A DNA stretch of 60,293 nt from an uncultured Acidimicrobiales bacterium. GTDB lineage: Bacteria; Actinomycetota; Acidimicrobiia; Acidimicrobiales; SZUA-35. Shown one piece after another: positions 8,000-17,454 of this stretch (its first letter is position 1; each line of letters begins with the position of its first letter). Under the pieces are notes generated by a model that was not told where the DNA came from, searched no databases, and saw nothing but the letters and a program-made list of their open reading frames with translations. The position numbers and the translations under genes were made by a program. The stretch covers positions 1 to 60,293 of the forward strand of contig CALHCB010000049.1 in the NCBI GenBank assembly GCA_937930695.1, written 5' to 3'.

Positions 8000-8875
8000 A
8001 TGTCGCCCGTGATTGTTCCTGAACGTGTCGAATCAACCGACGGCGTTTCCATCGCCGTGTATGACTTTGGTGGCCCAACGGCTCCTGAGACACCCCTGCT
8101 GTTGCTCTCTCACGCGACGGGCTTTTGTGGGGCGGTGTGGGGACCGATTGCCGAGCATTTGACGGACACGTTCCGTTGCGTCGGACTCGACTACCGAGCA
8201 CACGGGAGCTCACCCATTCCTGATGGCCTCGACCTGCACTGGCGGGGCATGGGCGAGGACTTGCTTGCGGTGGTCGACAGCATGCCGAACACTGGTCCTC
8301 GCTATGCAGCTGGGCACTCGATGGGCGGTGCAGCAATCGCGATAGCTGAGCTCGCTCGCCCCGGAACTTTTGATCGAGCGTGGAGTTTCGAGCCGATCCT
8401 GTTCCCCGCCAGGGACGAGGAGCCGGCAGAATCGGGCGAAACCGTCCACAAGGCGCCAATCGTCGACAATGCGCGACGGCGTCGAGCCATCTTTGACTCC
8501 AAAGATGCTGCGTTCGAGCGGTATGGCAGCCGACCTCCCCTGTCCTTGCTGCACCCTGATGCTCTGCGGGCTTATGTCGATGGCGGATTCGAGGAGCTGG
8601 CGGATGGAACGGCCAAGCTTCGCTGTGATCCGGAACACGAGGCGCAGGTCTATGAACACTCGATCTGCGGCGCATATGAACGCCTTGATGAGGTGACCAT
8701 CCCGTTCCTTGCCGCAGCAAGCGGTGATGGTGCGTTGCCCGCGGAGGCTGCCGTGGAGATCGCGGCCAATTTCGAGGCCTTCACCCTGAAGGAATATCCG
8801 GACTTGACCCATTTCGGTCCGTTGGAGCAACCAGAACGTATTGCGGACGACATCCGCGAATGGCTTCTCGCCTAG
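8000..8875 (+). CDS. Alpha/beta hydrolase
   Basis: A 291-residue hydrolase of the alpha/beta fold. HATGF (about residue 37) provides the oxyanion hole, GHSMGG (about 95) is the nucleophile elbow, and a C-terminal histidine in DLTHFGPLEQP completes the likely triad. The length is normal. The ribosome-binding site is weak. It ends exactly where the convergent DUF4032 gene ends. The substrate cannot be read from the sequence. Confidence 0.8.
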   Translation: MSPVIVPERVESTDGVSIAVYDFGGPTAPETPLLLLSHATGFCGAVWGPIAEHLTDTFRCVGLDYRAHGSSPIPDGLDLHWRGMGEDLLAVVDSMPNTGPRYAAGHSMGGAAIAIAELARPGTFDRAWSFEPILFPARDEEPAESGETVHKAPIVDNARRRRAIFDSKDAAFERYGSRPPLSLLHPDALRAYVDGGFEELADGTAKLRCDPEHEAQVYEHSICGAYERLDEVTIPFLAAASGDGALPAEAAVEIAANFEAFTLKEYPDLTHFGPLEQPERIADDIREWLLA

Positions 8876-10147
8876 CTAGCTCTCGTTCACATCAAACGGC
8901 GTTTCCAACACGACCCGCTCATCCGGCGCCTTGGCCAGCACCTCAGCGACATAGCTCGAAACGGCTTCTTCGAGCCCGACGTCGTGACCGGCCTCTTCGG
9001 ACAAAAACCAGAGATGGTCGAGCACCTGGTGGTAGATCTCGGGATCGACAAGTCGAGCGCGAAGTTCAGCAGGGACCGCCGCAATCGTCGGCTCGTATCG
9101 TTCGGTGAGCCAGCGATAGGCGACGACTGCCTCGGGAAGCTCTCGTCCTTCGACATGAGATGCCCAGGCGCCAAAGCTGCTGATGGCTCCGAGTAATCGA
9201 CGAGCCTGGTTTTCACCGGTCTCGATGCCCGTGAGTTGCTTGATCTGGCGCCGATGGTGACCTTCATCGACCACGCGAGGGCGGAAGCGGACGCGATTGG
9301 ATCCCTCGCTGGAATCGACGAGTTCGATCTCGGTGGTATCGAAGCCCAAGTCGTTCAATCGTTGAAGTCGCTCTCGGATTCGCCACAGTTCTTCTGGCCC
9401 GAGAAGGTCGGTTGCGGTGAGCTCTCGCCAGAGTTCGTCGTATCGCCGTTGGAGATCGTTGACGACTTCGACTGGGTCGACCGTGGGTTCGAGCTTGCCC
9501 ATGGCTTCGAGTTCGAACAGGCCACCCACGATGTTCTCGACCGCGATGTCGAGATCGTGTCGTCGTTGGCCGTCGCTGAGTTGATTGTGGAGTTCGCTGG
9601 TTTCGGTGTCGACGACATAGGCGACAAGAGCACCCGCATCGCGACGAAACAGCGCGTTGCCGAGAGAGCAGTCTCCCCAGTAGAAGCCGGCCAGATGAAG
9701 GCGGACCAAGAGAATGACCAGCGCGTTGATGACACCATCTTGTAGGCCATGCGGACTCGCTCCTGCGAACAGATGCAGGTAGGGGAGCGAGTACGGCAGA
9801 TGCCGAGTGATCAGAATTGCGTCGAGCGGTTCTCCGTCTGCGGTCACTCGTTCGTCGGCAACGCCCACGAGCCGAACGACGGGAAGACCAATTTCCTTCA
9901 AATGTTCTAAGAGTCGGTACTCACGGTGAGCTAGCTCAGACGAGAGTTCCTTGCAGGCAAAGAAGTTGCCCTCGTGGTCGATGAATCGGACGACATGGCG
10001 ATGACGCCCTCGTGGCAGGCGTACCGCGAGCTCGTCAGGCCATTCCTCCAGTGGCAGGGCCCATGGGAGCTGCAAGAAGTTCGGCTCCGGCTCTTTCGAC
10101 GTCTTCAGGGTGAGGGCGACCACGTGTTGGGAAGGTAGCCCTTCCAT
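8876..10147 (-). CDS. DUF4032 protein with kinase-like N-terminal domain
   Basis: A 423-residue actinobacterial protein. LPWALPLEEWPDE near residue 27 and the following kinase-like fold are typical of DUF4032. A lysine lies in FFACKELSSELAHREYRLL, a catalytic-loop-like FYWGDCSLGNALF occurs at about 155, and VVDTETSE at about 175 resembles a DxE/DFG-type metal site. The C-terminal half is helical. Related folds include lipopolysaccharide kinases and bacterial Ser/Thr kinases, but the substrate is unknown. The ATG is only 14 bases from the divergent methyltransferase GTG and has no clear ribosome-binding site, so a later start is possible. Confidence 0.7.
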   Translation of the reverse strand: MEGLPSQHVVALTLKTSKEPEPNFLQLPWALPLEEWPDELAVRLPRGRHRHVVRFIDHEGNFFACKELSSELAHREYRLLEHLKEIGLPVVRLVGVADERVTADGEPLDAILITRHLPYSLPYLHLFAGASPHGLQDGVINALVILLVRLHLAGFYWGDCSLGNALFRRDAGALVAYVVDTETSELHNQLSDGQRRHDLDIAVENIVGGLFELEAMGKLEPTVDPVEVVNDLQRRYDELWRELTATDLLGPEELWRIRERLQRLNDLGFDTTEIELVDSSEGSNRVRFRPRVVDEGHHRRQIKQLTGIETGENQARRLLGAISSFGAWASHVEGRELPEAVVAYRWLTERYEPTIAAVPAELRARLVDPEIYHQVLDHLWFLSEEAGHDVGLEEAVSSYVAEVLAKAPDERVVLETPFDVNES

Positions 10148-10161
10148 GCCAGTCTGGTGCC

Positions 10162-10800
10162 GTGATCACCAAACTTCCTGATGCTCCGAACGTTGCTGCA
10201 CCGGATCCCTTTGCCGGACCTGATCATCCCATCCGCAAGGTCACACGGCAGGTCGCATTCGACGGCGAGGCCGCATGGACAGCGGGGCGAGCCGACAAGA
10301 TGGCAGGTCTGTTCAACGACATGGCCGCTGGTTGGTCAGCCGGGAAAGATTCCGAGGTGCGGGCCATGCCAGTGCTCGATGCCCTTGCGCGAGGTGAGGT
10401 CAACCTTGCGGGAAGTTGGTTGGAGGTCGGTTCTGGCACGGGCGCCGGGGCGGTGGCACTCCACGGTTCGGTCGATCGCCTGATTTGTTGTGATCTCGCT
10501 GCGGAGATGTTGGCGAATGCGCCTGCCGAGCTTGCCCCGAGAGTGCAGGCAGACGCGTCGAGGCTTCCCTTTGCGGGAGCGCAGTTCGATGCCATCTTGA
10601 TGATCAACATGCTGCTGTTCCCGCTCGAGGTCGATCGCCTCTTGGCTCCCGAGGGTCGGCTTGTGTGGATCAACACGTTGGGGGATCAGACACCGATTCA
10701 TCTTCCGGCGCAAGATGTTCTCGCCGCCCTGCCAGGAGACTGGACGGGTATCACGGCACGAGCAGGAACGGGCTTCTGGGCTTCGCTCCGTCGGGCGTGA
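10162..10800 (+). CDS. Class I SAM-dependent methyltransferase
   Basis: A 212-residue protein starting with GTG. Motif I is LEVGSGTGAGAVALHG (about 91), motif II ends in CCDLAAEML, and the post-motif region has ADASRLPFAGAQFDAIL, typical of the UbiE/Methyltransf_11 group. It is compact, with no extra domain. The acceptor substrate is not indicated. It ends directly against the stop of the convergent mycothiol-dependent enzyme. Confidence 0.8.
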   Translation: MITKLPDAPNVAAPDPFAGPDHPIRKVTRQVAFDGEAAWTAGRADKMAGLFNDMAAGWSAGKDSEVRAMPVLDALARGEVNLAGSWLEVGSGTGAGAVALHGSVDRLICCDLAAEMLANAPAELAPRVQADASRLPFAGAQFDAILMINMLLFPLEVDRLLAPEGRLVWINTLGDQTPIHLPAQDVLAALPGDWTGITARAGTGFWASLRRA

Positions 10801-11424
10801 TCAGGTCCGGCCAGTGATGGCCAGGAAGCGAGCCCACCGATTTCGTTGCGGTCGCAGATCTGAAAGTCGGGCCCTCGCCACGCCACCGCGACCAGTGCTC
10901 TGGGCCTGACACCACACGAGCGCACTGACTGTGGTGGCGACATCAGCTGGTACGTGCGTGAGCCCTACTGCGCCGGCGAGGTCTGAGGCATGGACGTGCC
11001 ACTCATTCGCGGCCGCGCCGAGGTGCAGGCCGACCGTGGCCGTTCCGAATGGGTACCCGAAGGGTCGGTCCCACAACTCCGGGTCAGCCATGACCCGATC
11101 GAGATAGCCATCTGCGGCGTCGACGAAGAAGGAGATCGCCTCTGGCCCAGTCAGTGCTCGTCGCTCGTGGACCTCCAACTCGTTCTGATCGGCCAACTCG
11201 TCGACCGAAAACGGTGGTTCGAAGTCATCAATCAACGACCGGTCGAGCCACTGGTGATACCAGTCGGTGACCGCGGCGAGGTGGCGGGCGAGTTCGCCGG
11301 CAGACCAGTCGCCACAGGCTGTTCGATGCCAGTCTTGATCGTTCATCGCCGCGGCGAACTTGGCGATCGACGTCACGCCGTCTCGATAGGCCTCGACGAC
11401 GGATCCTGCGGAGGGTGCGCCCAT
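10801..11424 (-). CDS. Mycothiol-dependent maleylpyruvate isomerase family (DinB-like)
   Basis: A 207-residue member of the MDMPI/DinB-like four-helix family (TIGR03083 type). CGDWSAGELARHLAAVTDWY holds the first conserved metal-binding histidine, and GAAANEWHVHASDLA (about 142) provides the second and third. Such enzymes use mycothiol in ring-cleavage, isomerase or detoxification reactions; the reaction here is unknown. It starts 2 bases after the stop of the FAD-dependent oxidoreductase, so the two form an operon. Confidence 0.78.
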   Translation of the reverse strand: MGAPSAGSVVEAYRDGVTSIAKFAAAMNDQDWHRTACGDWSAGELARHLAAVTDWYHQWLDRSLIDDFEPPFSVDELADQNELEVHERRALTGPEAISFFVDAADGYLDRVMADPELWDRPFGYPFGTATVGLHLGAAANEWHVHASDLAGAVGLTHVPADVATTVSALVWCQAQSTGRGGVARARLSDLRPQRNRWARFLAITGRT

Positions 11425-11426
11425 CG

Positions 11427-12476
11427 TCAGGCAGTTGCGGCCAGTACCGCCGAAGCGGCAGCCCGTCCAGAAAGATAGGCGCCTTCGACTTTGGGGCCGC
11501 CGAATGCGTCACCGGCGAGTACGAGGTGGCCGGGGGAGGTGGCAACGGTGAGCGAGCGATCGGGCCATGGTGTCACTGGGCCGGCGTACCGCCACTTCTT
11601 GACCTGAACGTCTTGGATCGTGACCGAGCCGAGGATCTGTTCAGCCGATGGACGAAGCTCGGCCAGGATTTCTTCGTCGCTGAGCGACCACAGGGACTCA
11701 GAGCGTTCATGCGAGGCATGGAATGTGACGGCAGGCAGCGGGCTGGCACCCTTGGCCGCGTTGTCGGCGACGAAACTGAAAGTCGGTCCGTCCGGCGTTT
11801 GCAGGGCTCCCGCCGGTCCGAGATCGGGACTCCCGTCAACTGTCGCGAGTAGTCCGATGACGGCGTGGTAGCGGATGGAGCGCACGTCGTCTGCGATCGC
11901 AGGGTCGAGGGCGATGCCGCCGGCATCGAGGATGTCGAGTGTTTGGGGAACCGGCGAGGTCACGATGACGTTCGACGCGAGATCCACGTCGCGACTGCCT
12001 CCCTCGTAGATCAACGTGAAGGAGTCGCCGACCGGCACGATCGACTGAACACGATGGCGAGTGACCACCGTGACGAGCGGTTCGCCGTCGAGCGTCAGCC
12101 CCTCGAATTCTCTTGCCAGGTATTTGGCCAGCTGATTCATGCCGCCGTTTGTGCAGTATCGGGGATAGCCGTCGGCCGGGTCCTCAAACCCTCGGCACCA
12201 CTCATTGATGATGCCGGCGTTCTGCCAAAGCTGGACATCGGCGATGAATTCCGAGGACCGGGTGGTGAAGAACTGTGCACCGTGATCGAGTACCGCGTCA
12301 CCGATTCGTCGAGTGGCCAGTCGGCCGCCCACGCTTCGACCCTTGTCGACAACGAGAACGCGCTTGCCTGCTCGTCCCAGGTCTCGAGCCGCGATCAGAC
12401 CCGATAGCCCGGCTCCGACGACAACGGTTCGATCGGTGGACGGACGAACAGCTGACGGATCTGCTTGCTGGCTCAT
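11427..12476 (-). CDS. NAD(P)/FAD-dependent amine-oxidase/renalase-like protein
   Basis: About 349 residues from the ATG at 12476. A longer ORF to 12515 exists, but homologous sequence begins near TVVVGAGLSGLIAARDL. This Rossmann FAD motif is followed by VLVVDKGRSVGGRLATRR, and the C-terminal FAD contact LVLAGDAFGGPKVEGAYLSG matches renalase-like oxidases. DHGAQFFT is also typical. No clear ribosome-binding site is visible at either start. It is co-transcribed with the downstream MDMPI-family gene. The substrate is unknown. Confidence 0.78.
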   Translation of the reverse strand: MSQQADPSAVRPSTDRTVVVGAGLSGLIAARDLGRAGKRVLVVDKGRSVGGRLATRRIGDAVLDHGAQFFTTRSSEFIADVQLWQNAGIINEWCRGFEDPADGYPRYCTNGGMNQLAKYLAREFEGLTLDGEPLVTVVTRHRVQSIVPVGDSFTLIYEGGSRDVDLASNVIVTSPVPQTLDILDAGGIALDPAIADDVRSIRYHAVIGLLATVDGSPDLGPAGALQTPDGPTFSFVADNAAKGASPLPAVTFHASHERSESLWSLSDEEILAELRPSAEQILGSVTIQDVQVKKWRYAGPVTPWPDRSLTVATSPGHLVLAGDAFGGPKVEGAYLSGRAAASAVLAATA

Positions 12477-12606
12477 CGGCGTGACCCTAGTGCTGAGAGG
12501 GATCGTGGCGGTCATAGGTCACTGCGTTGTCTACGAAAGCGTGTTGTCGACAAATAATCTGGTCCGAGCGGTTGGTGACTTTTCACGATGCGGGAATGAT
12601 GGTGGC

Positions 12607-14175
12607 ATGTCGCGCATCTTGGTCACAGAAGTCATTGCTGACGATGGGTTGGACCTTCTTCGTTCCGCTGGTCATGACGTTGACGTGCAGGTCGGACTCG
12701 ACCCCGACCAGCTTCTTGCGGCTATTCCTGGCGCTGCTGGGCTGATCATTCGGTCTGCCACCACAGTGACAGAAGAGCTGCTCGACGCTGGGTCTGAGCT
12801 GCTTGTGGTCGGCCGAGCCGGCATTGGCCTCGACAACGTTGACGTCTCGGCCGCGACCAAGCGTGGTGTGATGGTGGTCAACGCGCCGCAATCGAACATC
12901 ATTTCGACAGCGGAACAGACAATGACGCTGATCCTGGCCCAGGCTCGGAACACGGCGCAGGCCGATGCGGCCATCCGCGGCGGCCGCTGGGAACGATCGA
13001 AGTGGACGGGGACCGAACTCCACGGGAAGACCCTCGGCATTGTTGGTCTTGGCCGCGTCGGTGCACTCGTGGCCCAGCGAGCCTTGGCTTTCGGTATGAA
13101 GCTCATCGCCCACGACCCGTTCGTCTCTGCCGAGCGCGCTCGCCAGCTGTCGGTTGAGCCCGTCACCCTCGATGAACTCGCGGCAAAGGCCGACATCGTG
13201 ACGGTGCATGTCATCAAGACTCCAGAGACCATGGGCTTGATCGGCGACGACTTTCTTTCGAAGGCCCGTGACGGCATTCGCATCATCAACGTGGCTCGCG
13301 GCGGCGTGGTCGATGAGGAAGCATTGGTCCGAGGGCTCCAGAGCGGCCGGGTTGGCGGAGCCGGACTCGACGTCTTTGCGAACGAACCACTGGTTGACTC
13401 GCCGCTGACGAAGTTCGACAGCGTCGTGTTGACACCTCACCTTGGAGCATCAACACACGAAGCCCAGCTCAAAGCAGGTGTAACGATTGCCGAACAGGTG
13501 GCGCTCGCCCTCTCCGGCGATTTTGTTCCCTTCGCCGTGAACATCGACGCTGCGGAAGTTGCGGCAACGGTGAAGCCGTTTCTGCCACTGGCTGAGCAGC
13601 TTGGTGCAACGCTTGGATCGATGCTTGACTCGCCGCCGTCGAGCGTCGAAGTCGTGTTCGAGGGCGAAATCGGAGGCTACGACAACCGACTCGCTGCCCT
13701 CGGAGCGGCCAAGGGTCTGATGGGAGTCCTGGTTGACGAGCCGGTCTCCTACGTCAACGTCGAAGGTCTGCTGAACGAACACAGCGTCGCCTTCAAGCAG
13801 ACGGCATCACCGACGAGTCACGACTATGTGAATCGACTGTCGGTCATCGCCGATGATCGAAGCGTTGCCGCGACGCTCATTGGTCTTCGCAACGAGGCCC
13901 GGCTCGTCGCGATCGACGGACACGACGTTGATCTTCCGCCGAACAACCACATGCTGTTGATTCGCAACGACGACCGACCTGGCATGATTGGCATCGTGGG
14001 AACGTTGCTCGGAAATGCAGAGATCAATGTTGACGATATGGACGTCGGTCGCTCGTCAGAACAGGGATCGGCGATCATGGTGATCTCGACGTCGCAGGCC
14101 GTAGGTGAGGAGACAGTTGCGGCATTGCGGGGCGAGGCCGGCATCTTCTCCGTCGATCAAATCGAACTGTCGTGA
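12607..14175 (+). CDS. serA: D-3-phosphoglycerate dehydrogenase
   Basis: SerA oxidises 3-phosphoglycerate to 3-phosphohydroxypyruvate, the first step of serine synthesis. ATG at 12607 gives 522 residues, the length of the long actinobacterial form. NAD site: GIVGLGRVGALVAQRA. Catalytic residues: Arg in NVARGGVVDEEAL, a downstream Glu, and His in VLTPHLGAST. An intervening allosteric substrate-binding domain is followed by a C-terminal ACT domain (HMLLIRNDDRPGMIGIVG), which implies serine feedback. The next gene overlaps by 4 bases (GTGA). A 10-bp palindrome TTGTCGACAA lies at 12544-12553 in the upstream region. Confidence 0.93.
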   Translation: MSRILVTEVIADDGLDLLRSAGHDVDVQVGLDPDQLLAAIPGAAGLIIRSATTVTEELLDAGSELLVVGRAGIGLDNVDVSAATKRGVMVVNAPQSNIISTAEQTMTLILAQARNTAQADAAIRGGRWERSKWTGTELHGKTLGIVGLGRVGALVAQRALAFGMKLIAHDPFVSAERARQLSVEPVTLDELAAKADIVTVHVIKTPETMGLIGDDFLSKARDGIRIINVARGGVVDEEALVRGLQSGRVGGAGLDVFANEPLVDSPLTKFDSVVLTPHLGASTHEAQLKAGVTIAEQVALALSGDFVPFAVNIDAAEVAATVKPFLPLAEQLGATLGSMLDSPPSSVEVVFEGEIGGYDNRLAALGAAKGLMGVLVDEPVSYVNVEGLLNEHSVAFKQTASPTSHDYVNRLSVIADDRSVAATLIGLRNEARLVAIDGHDVDLPPNNHMLLIRNDDRPGMIGIVGTLLGNAEINVDDMDVGRSSEQGSAIMVISTSQAVGEETVAALRGEAGIFSVDQIELS

Positions 14176-15491
14176 CCGACTTCGATCGAATCCGAGTGCT
14201 GTGGCCAGACCATCTCGGGATGGCCCGTGGCAAGTACCTTCCGACTCGCTTGGCGTCGAAGGGCACCGGCCATGCCGCTGCAGTCTTCAGTCTCGGATTC
14301 GATCGGACCTTCGGCCCCGCTCCAGGGTCGTTTGTTGACGCCGGTATTCCTGATCTGCACGCCACGATGGAGGCCGACACGCTTCGTCAAGGCTGGGACG
14401 ACGCACGCACCGGCGTCGCGATCGCAGATCTTGAAATCGGTGGGGAGGCCTATACCTACGCCCCAAGGTTCGCCTTGAAGAAGGCGATTGCCGACTGGCG
14501 AGCGCGGGGTCTGGAACCCAAGGTCGGGATCGAACTCGAAGGGTATGTTCTGGAACCAGATGGCGATGGTGGTTGGCGGCCCTGGGACACGCCAGGCTCC
14601 TACGTCTATGGCACGGGGCCGCTGGTTGATCCGGTCGGTTTGCTCGACGACATCATGCGCACCGCCGAGGCATCAGGAATTCCGGTCGAGTCCATCAATG
14701 CCGAATTCGACAGCGCCCAATTCGAAATGACGCTCGAATACGACGATGCCTTGAAGGCAGCTGACGATGCCTTTCTCTTCCGCCTCCTGGCAAGGGAACG
14801 AGCCATGGCGCACGGACTCCGCATGACGTTTCTCGGACAACCGATCGATGAGATCAGCGGGTCTGGCGTTCATGTCAACTTCTCGTTCGTTGACTCTGAC
14901 GGCCACAACCCGCTTGCCGATGACTCGACCGACGATGGGCTGTCGCAGCTCGCGGGGTGGTGCCTTGCCGGGTTGTGTGCGAATCATCAAGCAATGACCG
15001 CGGTGCTCGCACCGACCGTCAATGCCTATCGACGACTCAACCTCGGAGGATTCGCCGGTGTGCGGGCCAACTGGGGGTATGACCATCGGGTCGTCGGTAA
15101 TCGCGTGCCGCCGCCAAGGGGCCAAGCGACTCGACTCGAGAATCGCACGGCCGATGGTTCGGCCAATGTGCACACGTCGGTCGCTGCCGTCCTGCAGGCG
15201 GCTCGCCTTGGCGTCGTGAACCAACTCGATCGACCGAGACCGGAGATCGGTGACGGATTCGAAAACCCTGTCACCGACGTCATGTCTGCCACCTCACTGC
15301 ATGCCGCGTTGCGCGATCTCGAATCCAACTTGGAGTTTTGTGAAGCGTTGGGCGCCGACCTGGTCCGCAACTTCGTGTTTGTGAAGGACATGGAGTGGGA
15401 GCGCTTCGTCGAAGCCACCCCGGATTGGGAAGATCGAGATCCCACCGTCATCACTGAGTGGGAGCTCGCCCAGTACCTCGCATATCACTGA
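14172..15491 (+). CDS. Glutamine synthetase family protein (GlnA-like ligase)
   Basis: A 439-residue GS-fold ligase starting with GTG in a 4-base overlap with serA. GS motifs are present: the metal-site glutamates in VGIELEGYVLE and NAEFDSAQFEMTLEY, SGSGVHVNFS, NAYRRL and RLENRTADGSAN. The last replaces the classical RIEHR-type sequence, typical of non-canonical members that join glutamate to amines or other nitrogen compounds. It is probably not the main GlnA. Sitting in an operon with SerA and an N-acyl-D-amino-acid deacylase-like gene, it may act on an amino-acid or amine derivative. That last point is inference. Confidence 0.8.
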   Translation: MTDFDRIRVLWPDHLGMARGKYLPTRLASKGTGHAAAVFSLGFDRTFGPAPGSFVDAGIPDLHATMEADTLRQGWDDARTGVAIADLEIGGEAYTYAPRFALKKAIADWRARGLEPKVGIELEGYVLEPDGDGGWRPWDTPGSYVYGTGPLVDPVGLLDDIMRTAEASGIPVESINAEFDSAQFEMTLEYDDALKAADDAFLFRLLARERAMAHGLRMTFLGQPIDEISGSGVHVNFSFVDSDGHNPLADDSTDDGLSQLAGWCLAGLCANHQAMTAVLAPTVNAYRRLNLGGFAGVRANWGYDHRVVGNRVPPPRGQATRLENRTADGSANVHTSVAAVLQAARLGVVNQLDRPRPEIGDGFENPVTDVMSATSLHAALRDLESNLEFCEALGADLVRNFVFVKDMEWERFVEATPDWEDRDPTVITEWELAQYLAYH

Positions 15492-15554
15492 GCATCTGTC
15501 GTCGAGCGGCTGATCATGGCATGCTCGACGGAGGTCTCGCGAGGGGAATTGCAC

Positions 15555-17306
15555 ATGTACGACATCGTGATCAGGGGAGGGTCCGTCGTCGACGGCACCG
15601 GGAGTCCACAGCGGGGGGCGGACGTCGCCATCCAAGACGGCCTAGTCGTCGATGTTGGATCGGTGACCGGCGCGGCTCGCCGAGAGATTGATGCCGACGG
15701 TGCACTCGTTACTCCTGGCTGGGTTGACGTCCACACGCACTACGACGGTCAGGTGTCCTGGGATGATGCCATCGACCCATCATTCTCAAATGGTGTGACG
15801 ACCGTCGTGATGGGGAACTGTGGGGTTGGATTCGCCCCGGTTGCACCTGGCGCAGAGCAGGAGCTGATCGAATTGATGGAGGGGGTTGAGGACATCCCTG
15901 GCGCCGCGCTCGCGGAAGGAATCGAGTGGGGGCGCTGGGAGAGTTTCCCCGAATATCTCGACTATCTCGCCACCCGGGAGTACTCCCTGGACGTCGGAGC
16001 TCAGATTGCCCACGGCGCTGTTCGCTACTTCGTCATGGGCGAGCGAGGGAAAACTGACGAAGATGCCACGGCTGATGAGCTGCAACAGATGGCAGACCTC
16101 GTCGGGCAGGCAGTCGAAGCCGGAGCTGTCGGGTTTTCGACCTCCCGAACCATCGGGCATCGCTCGCTCTGGGGCACTCCGGTTCCCGGCACATTTGCCG
16201 CCGAGGCGGAGCTGGTGGCGATCGCCGAGGCGATGGGCCGGGTCGGGAAGGGAGTATTCGAAGCGATTCCGGCTGGAACGGTGGGCGAGCTCCGCAACCT
16301 TGGTGGCGAGCGAACCAATCAGTTCGAAGAACACGACATCCTGCGAGCTGTTTCGAAGGCGTCTGGTCGCCCCGTGACCTTCACCCTCGTCCAATCACCT
16401 GACTATGACCCCAACCTTTGGCGAGAGATCCTGCAGTTGGTCGGCGAGGCAAACGCCGATGGAGCGCAGCTGCACCCGCAGGTTTCGTCGCGGCCCATCG
16501 GTTTTCTCACCGGACTGTCCGGCTACCACGCCTTCATGCGGCGCCCGACCTATCTGGACAAACTGGCCCACCTGCCATTGGCCGCTCGGGCGACCGAGAT
16601 GGCCAGACCTGAGGTGCGCGCAGCCATCATGAGTGAGGCTGATGTTCGGCCGGATGCCCCAGGCTCGATGGAGAATGTCTATGGACTCTTCCGCCGGTCC
16701 GCCCCGCTCTTCTATCCCTTGGCCGATCCGGTCGACCTTGCACCGAACCGAGACCAGACCCTCGGGGCTGAGGCCAAGCGAATGGGCAAGGACCCTGTCG
16801 AGCATCTGTACGACTTCCTGATTGCCGATGGCGGTCTACGGTTCGCGTCGCTTTCGACGGCGGATATTCCGGCCCGGATGGATGTGCTCAAAGAGATGCT
16901 CGAGAACGAACACACGGTCACCGGTCTGTCAGACGCTGGCGCCCATGTCACGCTGATCTGCGACGGCACGATGCCGACAACGCAGCTGACCTATTGGGCG
17001 CGCGATCGACAGGAGAACACCCTGCCGCTCGAGTTCGTGGTCGAAAAGCAGACTCGGCGGAACGCTCGGCTCTACGGCATGACTGATCGGGGAACCATCG
17101 AGCCAGGAATGCGAGCGGACCTCAATGTGATCGATCACGAGCGCCTCGCCGTCGATGCGCCCGTCGCTCACGATGATCTGCCCGCGGGCGGTACCCGACT
17201 GCTCCAGCCGGTACGTGGCTACGTGGCGACGATCTGCGCCGGTGTCCAAACACGTGACCATGACGCAGACACAGGTGCCCGCCCAGGGCGACTCGTGCGC
17301 AGTTGA
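15555..17306 (+). CDS. N-acyl-D-amino-acid deacylase-like amidohydrolase
   Basis: A 583-residue metal-dependent amidohydrolase. ATG at 15555 follows GAGGGGA; an earlier in-frame start at 15516 is unlikely. The first metal-binding motif is [10 protein letters not shown] (about 61). [10 protein letters not shown] is typical of the D-aminoacylase branch, and [13 protein letters not shown] supplies the catalytic Asp. The N- and C-terminal beta-sandwich segments ([15 protein letters not shown] and [14 protein letters not shown]) are those of composite amidohydrolases. It probably ends the serA operon, 63 bases after the GS-like gene. The exact substrate is unknown. Confidence 0.83.
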   Translation: MYDIVIRGGSVVDGTGSPQRGADVAIQDGLVVDVGSVTGAARREIDADGALVTPGWVDVHTHYDGQVSWDDAIDPSFSNGVTTVVMGNCGVGFAPVAPGAEQELIELMEGVEDIPGAALAEGIEWGRWESFPEYLDYLATREYSLDVGAQIAHGAVRYFVMGERGKTDEDATADELQQMADLVGQAVEAGAVGFSTSRTIGHRSLWGTPVPGTFAAEAELVAIAEAMGRVGKGVFEAIPAGTVGELRNLGGERTNQFEEHDILRAVSKASGRPVTFTLVQSPDYDPNLWREILQLVGEANADGAQLHPQVSSRPIGFLTGLSGYHAFMRRPTYLDKLAHLPLAARATEMARPEVRAAIMSEADVRPDAPGSMENVYGLFRRSAPLFYPLADPVDLAPNRDQTLGAEAKRMGKDPVEHLYDFLIADGGLRFASLSTADIPARMDVLKEMLENEHTVTGLSDAGAHVTLICDGTMPTTQLTYWARDRQENTLPLEFVVEKQTRRNARLYGMTDRGTIEPGMRADLNVIDHERLAVDAPVAHDDLPAGGTRLLQPVRGYVATICAGVQTRDHDADTGARPGRLVRS

Positions 17307-17314
17307 GTGTTGCG

Positions 17315-17440
17315 CTAGCGCTCTTTCCACGAGGAAGGCCAGAGCAGGGCAACGACGAAACCGAGGGCCGCTCCAAGAGTCAGCCACCCGGTTTCGCCTG
17401 CAAGTGATTTGGGATCGAGATCCACGTGGGGCCGTTCCAT
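17315..17440 (-). CDS. Small single-pass membrane protein (41 residues)
   Basis: An ATG at 17440 and TAG at 17315-17317 give MERPHVDLDPKSLAGETG, then a hydrophobic span of about 18 residues ending FVVALLWP, then a basic end (SSWKER). The charge pattern suits one TM helix. It starts 14 bases after the stop of the beta-propeller lipoprotein on the same strand, so it is probably the last gene of that unit. No ribosome-binding site is clear and there is no recognised family. Confidence 0.5.
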   Translation of the reverse strand: MERPHVDLDPKSLAGETGWLTLGAALGFVVALLWPSSWKER

Positions 17441-17454
17441 AGCCCAATGGTGGA

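Noticed and set aside
10096..10115. Motif TCGACGTCTTCAGGGTGAGG resembling a sequence at 47641-47660 (18 of 20 bases)
   Set aside because: In a 60-kb window a few such near-matches are expected by chance on two strands; one lies in coding DNA and the other in a leader, with no common structure.
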